The notes beneath the pieces were generated by a model. The model made no database searches and was not told the origin of the DNA. It saw only the letters and a program-made list of their open reading frames with translations. The position numbers and the translations under genes are program-made. Shown piece after piece: positions 26,530-36,231 of a DNA stretch of 64,000 bases. Numbering within the stretch: the stretch's first letter is position 1; every line of letters begins with the position of its first letter. The stretch is from Nitrosomonas sp. (lineage in GTDB: Bacteria > Pseudomonadota > Gammaproteobacteria > Burkholderiales > Nitrosomonadaceae), in NCBI GenBank assembly GCA_016708955.1, contig JADJES010000001.1, positions 785,248 through 849,247 on the forward strand, written 5' to 3'.

Positions 26530-26946
26530 TTACGCCCATCGCACCAGATCCTGTTCGCTCATGGCACCCGATTGTCTGGCGATTTCCCGGCCACTTTTAA
26601 ACAGCGCTAGAGTTGGAATGCTGCGAATGTTGTAACGGGCGGCTAAGCCTTGTTCTTCTTCCGTGTTCACCTTAGCGAGGCGCATTCCCGGTTCTAGTAG
26701 AGCGGCTGCTTTGGTAAAGGCCGGGGCCATCATGCGGCACGGACCGCACCATGGTGCCCAGAAATCGACCAGCACCGGAATGTCGTTGTTTGCGATATGC
26801 CGGTTGAAATGACTCTCCGTCAGCTCAACTGGCTGGGCGGCGAATAATGCCTGATGGCAAGACCCGCAGTTGGGCGATGCGCCGAGGCGATCTGCCGGTA
26901 CGCGATTGGTGGCGTGACAGTGCGGACACACGATATGTAAAGACAT
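26530..26946 (-). CDS. trxC: Thioredoxin 2 (zinc-containing)
   Basis: The 138-residue protein has an N-terminal zinc finger with CPHC (7-10) and CGSC (27-30), then a thioredoxin fold with the active site WCGPC (66-70). This layout defines TrxC rather than TrxA. It is a cytoplasmic disulfide reductase often induced by oxidative stress. It lies 43 bp after cbpM and 42 bp before the HtrA-type gene, so co-transcription is likely. Confidence 0.96.
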   Translation of the reverse strand: MSLHIVCPHCHATNRVPADRLGASPNCGSCHQALFAAQPVELTESHFNRHIANNDIPVLVDFWAPWCGPCRMMAPAFTKAAALLEPGMRLAKVNTEEEQGLAARYNIRSIPTLALFKSGREIARQSGAMSEQDLVRWA

Positions 26947-26989
26947 GAGCAGTTTTCCTATTTAATTCGTTTGGCTGGCAGATGCTTTG

Positions 26990-27307
26990 TTAATCTTCAT
27001 TCAATTCGGATGCTTTCAGCCGGGCGCGTAACACTTCAATTTCTTCGAGCAGATCGGCGACCAAACCGGCTAATTCCGGGTTACCTTCAAAATCCCGCTC
27101 AATCGCTATAATTCTCTTGACCCGCATAAAACTGCGGCTATCAAATAGCCATGCGCCAGGATCACTAGTGATTGAGTTTTCATCCAGCAACAAGCCCCAT
27201 TGAACGCGCTCAATAATCCATTCACGGCTGACTTGGCAGCTCCCCGCCAGCTCATCCAGATTGAGTTTGGCATCCTCAAGTAAAATGGCATCGATTTCAT
27301 GCGACAT
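26990..27307 (-). CDS. cbpM: Chaperone modulator CbpM
   Basis: The 105-residue, MerR-like helical protein (LDELAGSCQVSREWIIERVQ, then RVKRIIAIERDFEGNPELAG) lies 3 bp after cbpA. CbpM binds the J-domain of CbpA and inhibits both its co-chaperone and DNA-binding activities. The order cbpA-cbpM is the standard one. Confidence 0.93.
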   Translation of the reverse strand: MSHEIDAILLEDAKLNLDELAGSCQVSREWIIERVQWGLLLDENSITSDPGAWLFDSRSFMRVKRIIAIERDFEGNPELAGLVADLLEEIEVLRARLKASELNED

Positions 27308-27310
27308 GAT

Positions 27311-28258
27311 TTAGACTCCGAGATTCTGGCGCGGATTAAAAGCGAGTTCCTGAGCCATGGTTTGGTAAAACTCGCGTTCTTTGGGTGTGGTGGCGGGCGG
27401 CAGCACAACTTCCAGCACCAAATACAAGTCACCTGGCGTGGCAGCCGGGATGCCGCGTCCTTTCAAGCGCAGTTTGCGGCCTGATTGGGAGTTTTCCGGC
27501 ACTCGCACTTCCACCTGGCCATCCGGTACCGGTATTTTAACCGTTGCACCCAGTGCTGCTTCCCACGGTGCGACCGGTAATGTGGCATAAATATCCTTGT
27601 TTTCAATCCGGTAACGGCTGTGCGGTTTGAAATGAACTTCTAGAAATAAATCTCCGGCGGCTTCCCCGGCATGGCCCGGGCCACCCTGTCCGGCAAGCCG
27701 GATCACCTGCCCGGCATGTACACCCTTGGGAATACGGACATTCAACGTGTGGTCGGCGAGCACGGTGCGTCCCTGACTGTCGAGCTTAGGCATGCGCAGT
27801 GTCAGGCTGCGTGTGGCGCCGTGATAGGTATCTTCCAGATCGAGTAGGATTTTTGCGTGATGGTCTTCGCCGCGCATCCGATGGTGGGTTTGCCGGGCAC
27901 CAGCACCCATTTGCTTGCCGAATAATTCCGCAAAGAAATCACTGAAATCAGCAGCCTGTGCACCGTTAGATCCTTGCCCACGGAATTCAAAACCGGCATC
28001 CCAGCCGGGGGGCGGTTGAAAATCACTGCCTGGCTGGAATCCGCGTCCCTGTCCCAATTGATCATAAGCCGCGCGCTTTTCCGGGTCGGAGAGAACCGCA
28101 TTGGCCTCATTCACTTCTTTCATTTTCTGTTCGGCGTTAGTTTCCTTGGAAACATCCGGATGATACTTGCGCGCGAGGCGGCGGTATGCTTTCTTGATTT
28201 CCTCTGCCGTTGCATCGCGCGAAACGCCAAGTGTCTTATAGTAATCCTTGAATTCCAA
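27311..28258 (-). CDS. cbpA: DnaJ-class co-chaperone, curved-DNA-binding protein CbpA
   Basis: The 315-residue protein starts with a J-domain (MEFKDYYKTLGVSRDATAEE; the HPD motif is in RKYHPDVSKE) and a Gly/Phe linker. Two beta-rich C-terminal substrate-binding domains follow, with no zinc-finger region, which separates CbpA from DnaJ. It stimulates DnaK and binds curved DNA. It is first in a run with cbpM, trxC and the HtrA-type gene. Confidence 0.95.
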   Translation of the reverse strand: MEFKDYYKTLGVSRDATAEEIKKAYRRLARKYHPDVSKETNAEQKMKEVNEANAVLSDPEKRAAYDQLGQGRGFQPGSDFQPPPGWDAGFEFRGQGSNGAQAADFSDFFAELFGKQMGAGARQTHHRMRGEDHHAKILLDLEDTYHGATRSLTLRMPKLDSQGRTVLADHTLNVRIPKGVHAGQVIRLAGQGGPGHAGEAAGDLFLEVHFKPHSRYRIENKDIYATLPVAPWEAALGATVKIPVPDGQVEVRVPENSQSGRKLRLKGRGIPAATPGDLYLVLEVVLPPATTPKEREFYQTMAQELAFNPRQNLGV

Positions 28259-28425
28259 ATTAATTCTCCCCGTTTATCACGCAGTCACGCCATGAGCATT
28301 ATTGCTGCTTTAAATCAAATAGTGAAGTTACAATTACGCGCACAAAACCTGTTGCAGTTTCCGGGATAAATGGGACCACTAAACGGATTTATCAAGTGCC
28401 GGAGAAAAGCTTTAGAGTACCGCAA

Positions 28426-29598
28426 TCAAAATGGGCCAGTAATTTCAAACGTTATGCCATCCTCATTTCGCCCGGTTTTGCCGCGTTGTGAACTGAAATA
28501 TAAACGCGAACCGTCGGGACTAAAAGCAGGGCCGGTTATTTCCGAGCGGTCATGGCCTGCTACTTGTAACAAAGGCAGAACTTTACCGGCTGTCAGCACA
28601 ACAATCTGCATATCACCGCCATCCTCAGCTACCAATAAATCTCCCGTAGCATTGGTGATGATATTATCCACGCCGGTTAATACCGGTCGTAGATATAAAG
28701 CCGCATTGTAGACGACACTGAGGTGATGCTGTTGCACAGTATAAGCCCACACACGGTCATCGCCTTTGGTGGTGAAGTAGATTATGCCCTGGTGATACCA
28801 GATACCTTCGCCGCCATTAAACCGGGTGCTGCTGGCAACTTGTTTGCGTGCGGGCGTCATGGTTGCCAGCGGATCGGGTAGGGTATGCCAGCGCACTGCG
28901 CCAATTGGGCCTTCGATGACTTCGGCAACTTCCAAGAAGCCATCCTCCAGATCGGGATTCCCCGCCGCATCGAATGAACGTGCGGTATAGCGATATAAAC
29001 AACCATCCGGTTGATCTTCGGTCAGATACAGTTGCATGTTGCGCGTATCCACGGCCACCGCTTCATGCCGGAATACACCTAAGGCGCTTCTGACTTGCGC
29101 AGTTTTCCGGCCAAACGGATCGCACTCCCATACCCGGCCTTTATCGGTTTCCTCACAGGATAGCCATGTCTGCCACGGCGTACGCCCGCCGGCGCAATTG
29201 CGGTTGGTCTGATTCAAAATCGAATACGCACCTATAATTTCTCCTTGCGCATTGAATCGTAATGCCCCCACGCCACCCGCTTGATTGCCCAGTTCACTAT
29301 TGGAAACATAAATCCAACCACCATCCGGGGTGGCAAAAACAGCGCCGCCATCCGGCGCTGCATGCCAGGTATAGCCAAAAAGTGGTTGCCCAGAACGGGC
29401 CACGATCCGGGAAGTAAAACCCGCGGGCAGACGCACGCCATTCTGATCCGGCGGCAGCAGCTCTCCGCGTGCTGCCAAAGATAATGACAAGGATGCCGCC
29501 TTCAGCGGAGACGGCAACAAAGCGTTACCAAAGAAAGTACCCAGCCCCATGAAACCGTATTGCAATAATTTGCGCCGATGCGGGTTAAATGTATTCAT
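28426..29598 (-). CDS. PhoX-family (DUF839) exported protein
   Basis: The protein is about 390 residues. The start MNTFNPHRRKLLQYGFMGLG has a double-Arg Tat-like signal, so the ATG at 29598 is preferred over one nine codons upstream. The mature part shows PhoX-like beta-propeller pieces (TWHAAPDGGAVFATPDGGW, NCAGGRTPWQTWLSCEET, FRHEAVAVDTR, YLTEDQPDGCLYRY, GGEGIWYHQG). PhoX enzymes are Ca/Fe-dependent periplasmic alkaline phosphatases. This member is shorter than classical PhoX, so phosphatase activity is only suggested. Confidence 0.85.
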   Translation of the reverse strand: MNTFNPHRRKLLQYGFMGLGTFFGNALLPSPLKAASLSLSLAARGELLPPDQNGVRLPAGFTSRIVARSGQPLFGYTWHAAPDGGAVFATPDGGWIYVSNSELGNQAGGVGALRFNAQGEIIGAYSILNQTNRNCAGGRTPWQTWLSCEETDKGRVWECDPFGRKTAQVRSALGVFRHEAVAVDTRNMQLYLTEDQPDGCLYRYTARSFDAAGNPDLEDGFLEVAEVIEGPIGAVRWHTLPDPLATMTPARKQVASSTRFNGGEGIWYHQGIIYFTTKGDDRVWAYTVQQHHLSVVYNAALYLRPVLTGVDNIITNATGDLLVAEDGGDMQIVVLTAGKVLPLLQVAGHDRSEITGPAFSPDGSRLYFSSQRGKTGRNEDGITFEITGPF

Positions 29599-29687
29599 AC
29601 TGAAAACCTCATGCAGTAAATCCAAGCGAGGGATACATGGGAGATAGTTTACAATGCTGTGCTGTCAAGGGATCTACAAATAACTGG

Positions 29688-29754
29688 CATTTCGAGCGCA
29701 GCGAGAAATCTATCGTGTTGATTACCAAAGATTCCTCACTTTTTTCGGAATGAC
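29688..29754. repeat. Dispersed intergenic palindromic repeat, copy 1
   Basis: CATTTCGAGCGCAGCGAGAA ... AGATTCCTCACT ... CGGAATGAC. A second copy in the opposite orientation is at 54545-54612, with the same ends and the same TTGATT-CCAAAGATTCCTCACT centre. Repeats of this type are scattered between genes in many proteobacteria. Confidence 0.7.
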
Positions 29755-29811
29755 GAATGCGCATGATTCAGAGCTTTCACAAATGCCTATTAATATAAAA
29801 AGCGTATTGCA

Positions 29812-30198
29812 ATGATTCAAATACTAAAACCAATTGTATCTCTACTGATGTTTTTGACTGTGCTATTTTTTATCAGCACGATTTTAACGATCACCACCAA
29901 TTCTCCTTTCTGGCTCAGCACGGCTTTTTCACTCGCCTGTGCATCGCTGGCAGGCTGGTTTGCCTGGAAACTTGTTTCTGGCGAAAAAGCGAACACCATT
30001 GTTGCTGTTATCGGCGGCGCATTAATTCTGGGCGGGTTGTTTTTTGTTATCGGTTTCTTAGGACCTATGGCCATCTCGAAAGACACTGACCAGGGACCGA
30101 TGATCGGACTCTTTATTGCAGCGCCACTCGGGGTGATTGTGGGGGCGATTGGGGGATATCTGTATGCTTCCAGGCAGAAGGCGAGTGTTGGGGATTGA
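29812..30198 (+). CDS. Small hydrophobic membrane protein, unknown family
   Basis: The 128-residue protein has four hydrophobic stretches (about 7-27, 34-53, 62-82 and 97-120, the last ending GAIGGYLYASRQK). No family is recognised and no catalytic residues stand out. The following small gene begins 28 bp after its stop codon. Confidence 0.65.
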   Translation: MIQILKPIVSLLMFLTVLFFISTILTITTNSPFWLSTAFSLACASLAGWFAWKLVSGEKANTIVAVIGGALILGGLFFVIGFLGPMAISKDTDQGPMIGLFIAAPLGVIVGAIGGYLYASRQKASVGD

Positions 30199-30226
30199 CA
30201 TTCTTTACATAGGGAAATCTTTATTT

Positions 30227-30400
30227 ATGGCATTTCCAATAAATGGTGCTTGGCATCTAATTGAGCATGACGAACTGATTGCGATACTTGAGAAGCATAC
30301 AGAATGGCTCGAATCTGACTCTTGGCGGAAGTATGGAGCTTACAGTGCCGAGAAGCCAAATAAGAAACTAGTCACTGTCTTGCAGGACTTAAAATTGTGA
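30227..30400 (+). CDS. Small soluble protein of 57 residues, unknown
   Basis: The ATG at 30227 is preceded by AGGGAAA and gives MAFPINGAWHLIEHDELIAI followed by a charged Lys/Glu/Trp-rich remainder. It follows the membrane protein at 29812 on the same strand. No family recognised. The start is uncertain, because the frame is open 30 codons further upstream in overlap with that gene. Confidence 0.5.
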   Translation: MAFPINGAWHLIEHDELIAILEKHTEWLESDSWRKYGAYSAEKPNKKLVTVLQDLKL

Positions 30401-30533
30401 TTAAGTACCCGATTTCTTGATTGCTGCAGAGACAGAGATACAGATAAGTCAGGTTTTATCAGGTATTGCATAGGGAGAGCTGCTCTGATTCGTTTTCCTA
30501 CGAACCTGAGCAGTTTTTCCAATATCTACTGGA

Positions 30534-32480
30534 TCAGTGAATTCCCGCATGCTTCTTGTGCACAGGCCTATGACTATTGCTGGAGGACGGTAGAATATTC
30601 ACCAACTCCATCATGCCATTGTCTTCATGAAAAACATTATGGCAATGCATGACCAAGGAGCCGGTGTAGTCCAGCGGTTTTTGCAGGAATTGCACGATAT
30701 CACCGATTTCTGCATTCCCTTCCTTATCGGATTGTGTCTCTACCAGCAAAGTATCCCGCCAGATGGGGAACGGATATTTCACTTGTCCGCGCGAAACCAA
30801 TTGAAATGAGTTGATATGGATATGGAACATATGCGTTCCCGCGGCGCTTTGCGCGGACCATAGATCGACTTGTTTCAATGCGAGATTACGCTGGCTGCGG
30901 ATGGGATTGAAAACTCTGGCGTTGATGACCGATGCGCCACCGTCAATCGGGGCGAATTCGCTATTGGTGAAACCAAAGACAGCACCCTGGGTAGGTAACT
31001 CGGGGCTTTCAGCGGCTGTAATGGTGATCGGCGCTGTTAGTCTGTTGAGTGCTTGTTGCGTTGGTACGTCGGTATTGTAGGCAATTTCACTCGTGCTGAC
31101 CTCGACATTCACGGTGAGGATCGGGGTTAGCTGCGCATAGGTGGATGCTTGGCATAATTGATCTCTGGGAATCGCATTGCCGGATTGATCAACGCCATCA
31201 TACAGAGCATAAGTGCCCGGTGTGGATGGCGCCTTTACCATTAAATCGAGTCTTTGGCCTGCGGCCAGGAAGAGCAGTTCATTGTTCAATACTCCTGCGC
31301 CATCAGTTGGTTTCACAACCGGGTTGGTCAAGAGTACCGGCAGATCGTTTTTTCCGGCATCGGGGTTCTGCACAGGAACGCCGTCTGCCGCAAGAACATA
31401 CGCCGCCGGGGTTGTGGTTGCAGGTTTATCGTTTGATTGATTAACAGGCATCAGGCACATCGGGACGACATTGCCGATGCTACCGTTAATCACGCGCCAA
31501 AGCTGCGCCTCGTTGGTCGATAGGGTGATCGACGGCTGGAACTGGCCGTTGACGGATAATTCGTTATTAGTAATACCAGGGGCGGGTGGTTCTTGTCCAC
31601 CGAATGCGCAACCATTTTGATTGCCGTATACGCTCATGCAGTCGATGCGATAGGGGTCTTTTTTAGTGCCTGAACCTGTACCATCTGGATACTTCCCGCC
31701 GTAAGCGACTTCCTGCAACAGGATAATTTGTTCGCGTGCTTTTTGCACTGCGGGCAAGCTTTCCAAACCATGCACCGGATCTTCAATGATTAAGGCGCCG
31801 GCAATGCCATTGGCCAAATGCATTGCGACCGCACCATGTTTGTGCGCATGATACCAGTAGGTGCCGGAAGGATGGTTGGCGGGAATTTTGTAAGTATAAG
31901 AAAATTTTTCTGTCACACAATTTTCTTTGCCGAATTCAGCATAACATTCGTTCAATGGTTCTTTGGGCGTTTTCTTCGGAAAAATATTCAGCAATACATT
32001 ATCGCTCGGACTGCTGGGTGAAACGTGCAATCCATGGGTATGCAGATTGATGACATCAAATCCATGCGGATTAGTGGTGCTATGGCTTGCATCTCCAGCA
32101 GATTTCTCATAGTCGAGGTTATTCCGGAAAAGAATATTCAGCTTGTCTCCAGGGCGGACACGTAGCGTAGGGCCAACCAGTAAATGGTTGGCAGATTGGG
32201 AAGCAGCTGGCTTGCTATGAGTGAGTTTTGCTGCGCGCGCACTTACCACCGGATTCTCGCTGGGGCCGTTCTTGGCACTCGGTGATGGGCCAAACAGTGT
32301 GTAAATAGCGGATTCAACATCCAATTGCACACTTAATGATTTCGTGGAGCCGGAACTGACTGATACAGGCATTTGCAGTGATGCAGCGTGAACAAGCGCA
32401 TGTGTCAATGCGATCGTCATGACGAGAAAAACAAAGAAGATTAACTGGATGGTAAATAACTGATAGGTGTTTTTTTTCAT
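30534..32480 (-). CDS. Multicopper oxidase, periplasmic
   Basis: The 648-residue protein has a signal peptide (about 1-33) and three cupredoxin domains. The copper motifs are HTHGLH (147-152), WYHAHKHG (209-216), FHIHIN (552-557) and MHCHNVFHEDNGMM (611-624), giving the type 1 and trinuclear sites. It may oxidise copper, iron, phenols or bilirubin-like compounds. A long insert around residues 62-100 before the first motif is not typical of CueO. It is followed at 34224 by a second, unlike multicopper oxidase, with an HDOD gene between them. Confidence 0.92.
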   Translation of the reverse strand: MKKNTYQLFTIQLIFFVFLVMTIALTHALVHAASLQMPVSVSSGSTKSLSVQLDVESAIYTLFGPSPSAKNGPSENPVVSARAAKLTHSKPAASQSANHLLVGPTLRVRPGDKLNILFRNNLDYEKSAGDASHSTTNPHGFDVINLHTHGLHVSPSSPSDNVLLNIFPKKTPKEPLNECYAEFGKENCVTEKFSYTYKIPANHPSGTYWYHAHKHGAVAMHLANGIAGALIIEDPVHGLESLPAVQKAREQIILLQEVAYGGKYPDGTGSGTKKDPYRIDCMSVYGNQNGCAFGGQEPPAPGITNNELSVNGQFQPSITLSTNEAQLWRVINGSIGNVVPMCLMPVNQSNDKPATTTPAAYVLAADGVPVQNPDAGKNDLPVLLTNPVVKPTDGAGVLNNELLFLAAGQRLDLMVKAPSTPGTYALYDGVDQSGNAIPRDQLCQASTYAQLTPILTVNVEVSTSEIAYNTDVPTQQALNRLTAPITITAAESPELPTQGAVFGFTNSEFAPIDGGASVINARVFNPIRSQRNLALKQVDLWSAQSAAGTHMFHIHINSFQLVSRGQVKYPFPIWRDTLLVETQSDKEGNAEIGDIVQFLQKPLDYTGSLVMHCHNVFHEDNGMMELVNILPSSSNSHRPVHKKHAGIH

Positions 32481-32709
32481 TTCTTTATTCCTAATGAGTT
32501 GCTGATCAACCAGTCATGAATAAGACGACCGAAATGACTGGATCCGGGGAAAAAGTATCGATTGAATCAAAAATTCCAGACGCATCATGCTGGAGCACTA
32601 AAGATCCTTGATCGCACTTTGATTGGGTTGCTAGTTCATTGATTGCTATCGTAATTTACTGGAAATGCATGGATGCCGAATGTCAGAGACCCTGTTCTAT
32701 ATTGTGTTA

Positions 32710-33576
32710 TCAAACAGTGCTAGCAAGCTGTTTGGCCTGCTCAGCAACGATTCCAATCTCTTCGGTAATAGCATCGGCCTTGCTTGGATCTATGCCAAGA
32801 TCGGTACAGTCTTGTTCGGTAATTGATTGTGTCGTGTGTTCGGTGTTCGCAAAATCCGGTAGCATTTTCTCTGCGATATTGACAAGTTTGACCAAGGGTT
32901 GACCGGCTTCAGCATTCGTGTGGCCGGGTATATGGTGATAGCGTATCACGGCAATGATTTCCGCCGGTAATCCCCAATGTGCAGCCAGTTGTGCGCCGAT
33001 CTCACCGTGATGTGTGCCAAGTAGCTCGTTCTCTATTTCCAATAGAGCTATTTCGGGAGCAGTGCTCAGTCTTTCATAAAGTGTATCGCTGATGTCTTTT
33101 GCGATAAAGCTTAGTACGTTATATCCAATGTCATGCAACAGTCCTGAGAGGAAAATTTGATCGTCCATCGGGCGGTTTCGTGCAGGTATGTGCCTGGCAA
33201 TAGCGCGCATCATAGTGGCAATGGCCATACTGTGAGCCCACAAATCAGTAGATTTGAATTTACCTTCAGGTGGTTTAGCCAAGGCTGATAGGGTGGCCAT
33301 ACCGATAGCGATTGATTTCACCTGCGTCAGACCCAAGAACATGGCTGCATCGCTGACCGAGGATATTGTGCCTGGTACTCCAAAAAGGGAAGAGTTTGAC
33401 AGCCCAATGATCTTGGCAGAGATCTGCGGATCTTGCGCGATGAGTTTGAGCAATTGTGTTTCACCTTCGTCTGTATTCAACGCTAATGCAAGCATTTTTT
33501 GGGCAATGACCGGCATAGCAGGCAGCGTATTAATACGCTCAAGAGATTGCTTTAAGTCGATAATGTTGTTAGACAT
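32710..33576 (-). CDS. HDOD domain signalling protein
   Basis: The 288-residue protein is mainly an HDOD domain (about residues 15-220: LERINTLPAMPVIAQKMLAL, LIAQDPQISAKIIGLSNSS, FLSGLLHDIGYNVLSFIAKD). It keeps HD-like HDI and HH residues (IAVIRYHHIPGHTNA) but is probably not a canonical phosphohydrolase. HDOD proteins work in two-component, biofilm and motility signalling. The start at 33576 is supported by a GGGAGG-like ribosome site; the frame is open 17 codons further upstream. Confidence 0.88.
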   Translation of the reverse strand: MSNNIIDLKQSLERINTLPAMPVIAQKMLALALNTDEGETQLLKLIAQDPQISAKIIGLSNSSLFGVPGTISSVSDAAMFLGLTQVKSIAIGMATLSALAKPPEGKFKSTDLWAHSMAIATMMRAIARHIPARNRPMDDQIFLSGLLHDIGYNVLSFIAKDISDTLYERLSTAPEIALLEIENELLGTHHGEIGAQLAAHWGLPAEIIAVIRYHHIPGHTNAEAGQPLVKLVNIAEKMLPDFANTEHTTQSITEQDCTDLGIDPSKADAITEEIGIVAEQAKQLASTV

Positions 33577-33841
33577 AGTGCGTTCCTCCCGTGGAAATTC
33601 CACTTCGCTTAGTACAGTTCTACTCATGCCGGATACCTATAATCAATGTAACTATAATGGTTTGGCACAACATATTGCCATGAGAAATTTTCAAGTAATT
33701 AGTATTTCACAGCACAATTATCTACTCTGACATTTGGTGAGGTTCAGTGAATATCGAATTACTGGAGTAGGTGCCAAGATGCGTCATTATAGAAGGCATC
33801 CGAAGTGTGTATTGGGTAAATAGAGATGTGAAATGTTATCT

Positions 33842-34110
33842 TTTCTGAGGAAGCTTATCTTCCTTGACAAAGCGCGCGATAAAATATTGGCATTGATTAA
33901 TGAAGTGCTCGATCTTGCGAGAGTCGGATCGGGAATCCAATGCTGTTAAATGCAATCGTAAAAGCGTTAAGGTACATGTCGAATTAAGGAGATCAGATAT
34001 CCAGGTTACTAAGATAATCGTTACCGATACTGGAATTGGCATTGCGCCACATAAAATGGGAGTATTTTTTGTTTCGAGTTATCTATCAAGGGAATTACAG
34101 ATAATTAAAT
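33842..34110 (+). pseudogene. Decayed sensor histidine kinase fragment
   Basis: One frame reads KARDKILALINEVLDLARVG, the end of a HisKA dimerisation domain. After a stop and a frame change, a second reads VHVELRRSDIQVTKIIVTDT and then GIGIAPHKMG, the N2 box of a HATPase domain. The intervening part is deleted and no full frame remains. The rest of the 33577-34223 gap shows no other gene. Confidence 0.6.
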
Positions 34111-34223
34111 CAGATTCTGATTTAATGTATTTTCCGTTCATCCCTCATGCTGTCCTAAGCACAATGTATTAATGGAGGTGAACGGAAAATTTTTGCAAAA
34201 ATACTTTAAATCCAGGATATGAA

Positions 34224-35837
34224 TCAGCTTACAAAAAAATTGCGCATCATACCCATGTCTTCATGCTCCAGATTATGACAGTGATAGAGGAATAAACCGG
34301 TATAGTCTTTAAATGGTTTAATAATCTCAATTTCCTCTCCCGGCATCACCAAGACGGTGTCTTTCCAGCCGTTGTTGATAAACCCATCTCTGACAGTTTC
34401 ATAGGCGCCGCTGAGATTGTTTTGCTTGCGCGATAGAATTTGAAACTGCTGACCATGCAAATGAATGGGATGTGGCATCGCCATCATCATGCCCATGCCG
34501 CCCCGATCACCGCGCCTTCCTCCGCCCATTCCGTGGTTGTCGTGGAATATCCTGATTTTCTGAATGCTATTGACAGGAATCTTTTCAAGTTCCGTATGGT
34601 CTTGCATGTCAAATGTTCTGCCGTTTAATTGAAATGTCATGTGCCGCATGCCAATGGCAATAGGAACAGTTTTGTCGGGACTGGAGATATCCTGAGCGGT
34701 CAACCGGCGCATGGGAACCAGTTCTGTCGGCAACTTGGGTGAATCACTGATTTGTTCGGTAATGTGGAACTTGGCTATAGATATAACTTCATTTTGGGCC
34801 GACGCACCATCCATCCTGCCCATTCTACCCATGCCCTGACGCATTCCGCCCCCCATATCACCTCCCATATGCGCTGCAGATCCCTGATAGGCCAAGCTTT
34901 GCAACATAAGATCGGAGCCGGGTTTGCGGCCGCTAAAGTCAACCCACAGTTCAACGCGCTCAGCCGGTGCCAGCATAATATAAGGTAATGTTTCAGGTTT
35001 CTCCAGCAACCCGCCATCAGTGCCAATCGCAGTCATGGGTGTGCCATCTTCCCAACCCAACTTGTAGATTCTGGAATTCGATCCATTGAGTATGCGCAGG
35101 CGATAGGCTCTGGTTTTTACCGGGATAGTGCTATTTTCCTGGCCATTAACCAGAATCGTGTCACCCAAAAAACCTCTCATCCGCTGGTGCCTATTAAGCA
35201 TGTAACGTAATTGGTTGCCATTGGTGAAGCTACGATCCTGAATGACAAGCGGGAGATCAAATTCACCGCTGGGCAAATCCAGTTTTCGTTCAGCTTCATC
35301 AGATATGGTAATGAGGCCTGCCAGGCCTTGATATACCTGCGTGGCGGTTAATTCATGCGTGTGCGAATGATACCAGTTAGTGCCAGCAGGGTTCTTCACC
35401 TCAAATTCATAGACATACTGTTCGCCTTGATATATGGCGTACATAGGATGTCCGTCCATTACCTGTGGTACATGCATGCCGTGCCAGTGGGTAACACACG
35501 GTTCTGGCAACTGGTTATAAAAATATATTCGAACTTTCTGACCTTGCTCGAAATTGAGAATTGGTCCTAAGTAACCTGGCAATTCTTTAAGTGCTGATTG
35601 GGGTCCCTTCAGCAATTTTCCAGTGTACTTAAAAACATGAGTATGAGCGCCCGCAAGAATAGGGACGTCAGCGGTTTGAGCGGTTAATGCGATTTCTACA
35701 TCGGCTTTGAATGAACTGTTGGGAGCCTTATTAAACCCTTGGTTTTTTGCCAGTGCAAAACCGGGCAATGTGGCGGCGAGTGTGCCTAATGTCGCATATT
35801 GCAGGAATTGACGTCTTTTATAATCAATGTGTGTCAT
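34224..35837 (-). CDS. Multicopper oxidase, Tat-exported, Met-rich
   Basis: The 537-residue protein begins MTHIDYKRRQFLQYATLGTL, a Tat signal with adjacent Arg residues. Copper motifs are HWHGMH (117-122), WYHSHTH (155-161), a HPIHLHG piece and HCHNLEHEDMGMM near the end. A Met-rich insert (GGDMGGGMRQGMGRMGRM and GGGRRGDRGGMGMMMAM) recalls CueO-type cuprous oxidases that bind extra Cu(I). A copper-detoxifying role is likely but inferred. No regulator gene is adjacent. Confidence 0.93.
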   Translation of the reverse strand: MTHIDYKRRQFLQYATLGTLAATLPGFALAKNQGFNKAPNSSFKADVEIALTAQTADVPILAGAHTHVFKYTGKLLKGPQSALKELPGYLGPILNFEQGQKVRIYFYNQLPEPCVTHWHGMHVPQVMDGHPMYAIYQGEQYVYEFEVKNPAGTNWYHSHTHELTATQVYQGLAGLITISDEAERKLDLPSGEFDLPLVIQDRSFTNGNQLRYMLNRHQRMRGFLGDTILVNGQENSTIPVKTRAYRLRILNGSNSRIYKLGWEDGTPMTAIGTDGGLLEKPETLPYIMLAPAERVELWVDFSGRKPGSDLMLQSLAYQGSAAHMGGDMGGGMRQGMGRMGRMDGASAQNEVISIAKFHITEQISDSPKLPTELVPMRRLTAQDISSPDKTVPIAIGMRHMTFQLNGRTFDMQDHTELEKIPVNSIQKIRIFHDNHGMGGGRRGDRGGMGMMMAMPHPIHLHGQQFQILSRKQNNLSGAYETVRDGFINNGWKDTVLVMPGEEIEIIKPFKDYTGLFLYHCHNLEHEDMGMMRNFFVS

Positions 35838-36231
35838 GATTAACCTCTCGTATGATAACGATAAGTCTTGTGGATGGATAGAAAGCCGCTAAATATTAAT
35901 TGCTTATATCTCTAAGAATAAAGGCTTTTAGTAAGATTCCTGCTCTATGAATCAGTGTACCAGCTCAAACATAATTAGTAACCCGATACTAACAAATAAG
36001 GCATGAAAATTTTTCCTGAAGCTAACTTGAGAGGAGGAGACGGGAAGTTAGAAAAGTTATCCTGATTAGAAAGATTGTCCCAACGATTTTTCATTATAAG
36101 GCATTTTTACCCAAATCAGTATGTTGTAATTTATTAGGACTCCCCACTAGTAGAATCAGTCTGATGGAATTGTGTGCTAGAATTTGCTGATGACATATGT
36201 CATCAGACAAGTTTAACTTAACGTAAAAACA
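35838..36231. other. Intergenic region with no recognised feature
   Basis: About 390 bp of AT-rich DNA between the Tat-exported multicopper oxidase and the aminopeptidase gene. No open frame, tRNA or strong hairpin seen. It presumably holds the oxidase promoter. Confidence 0.5.
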
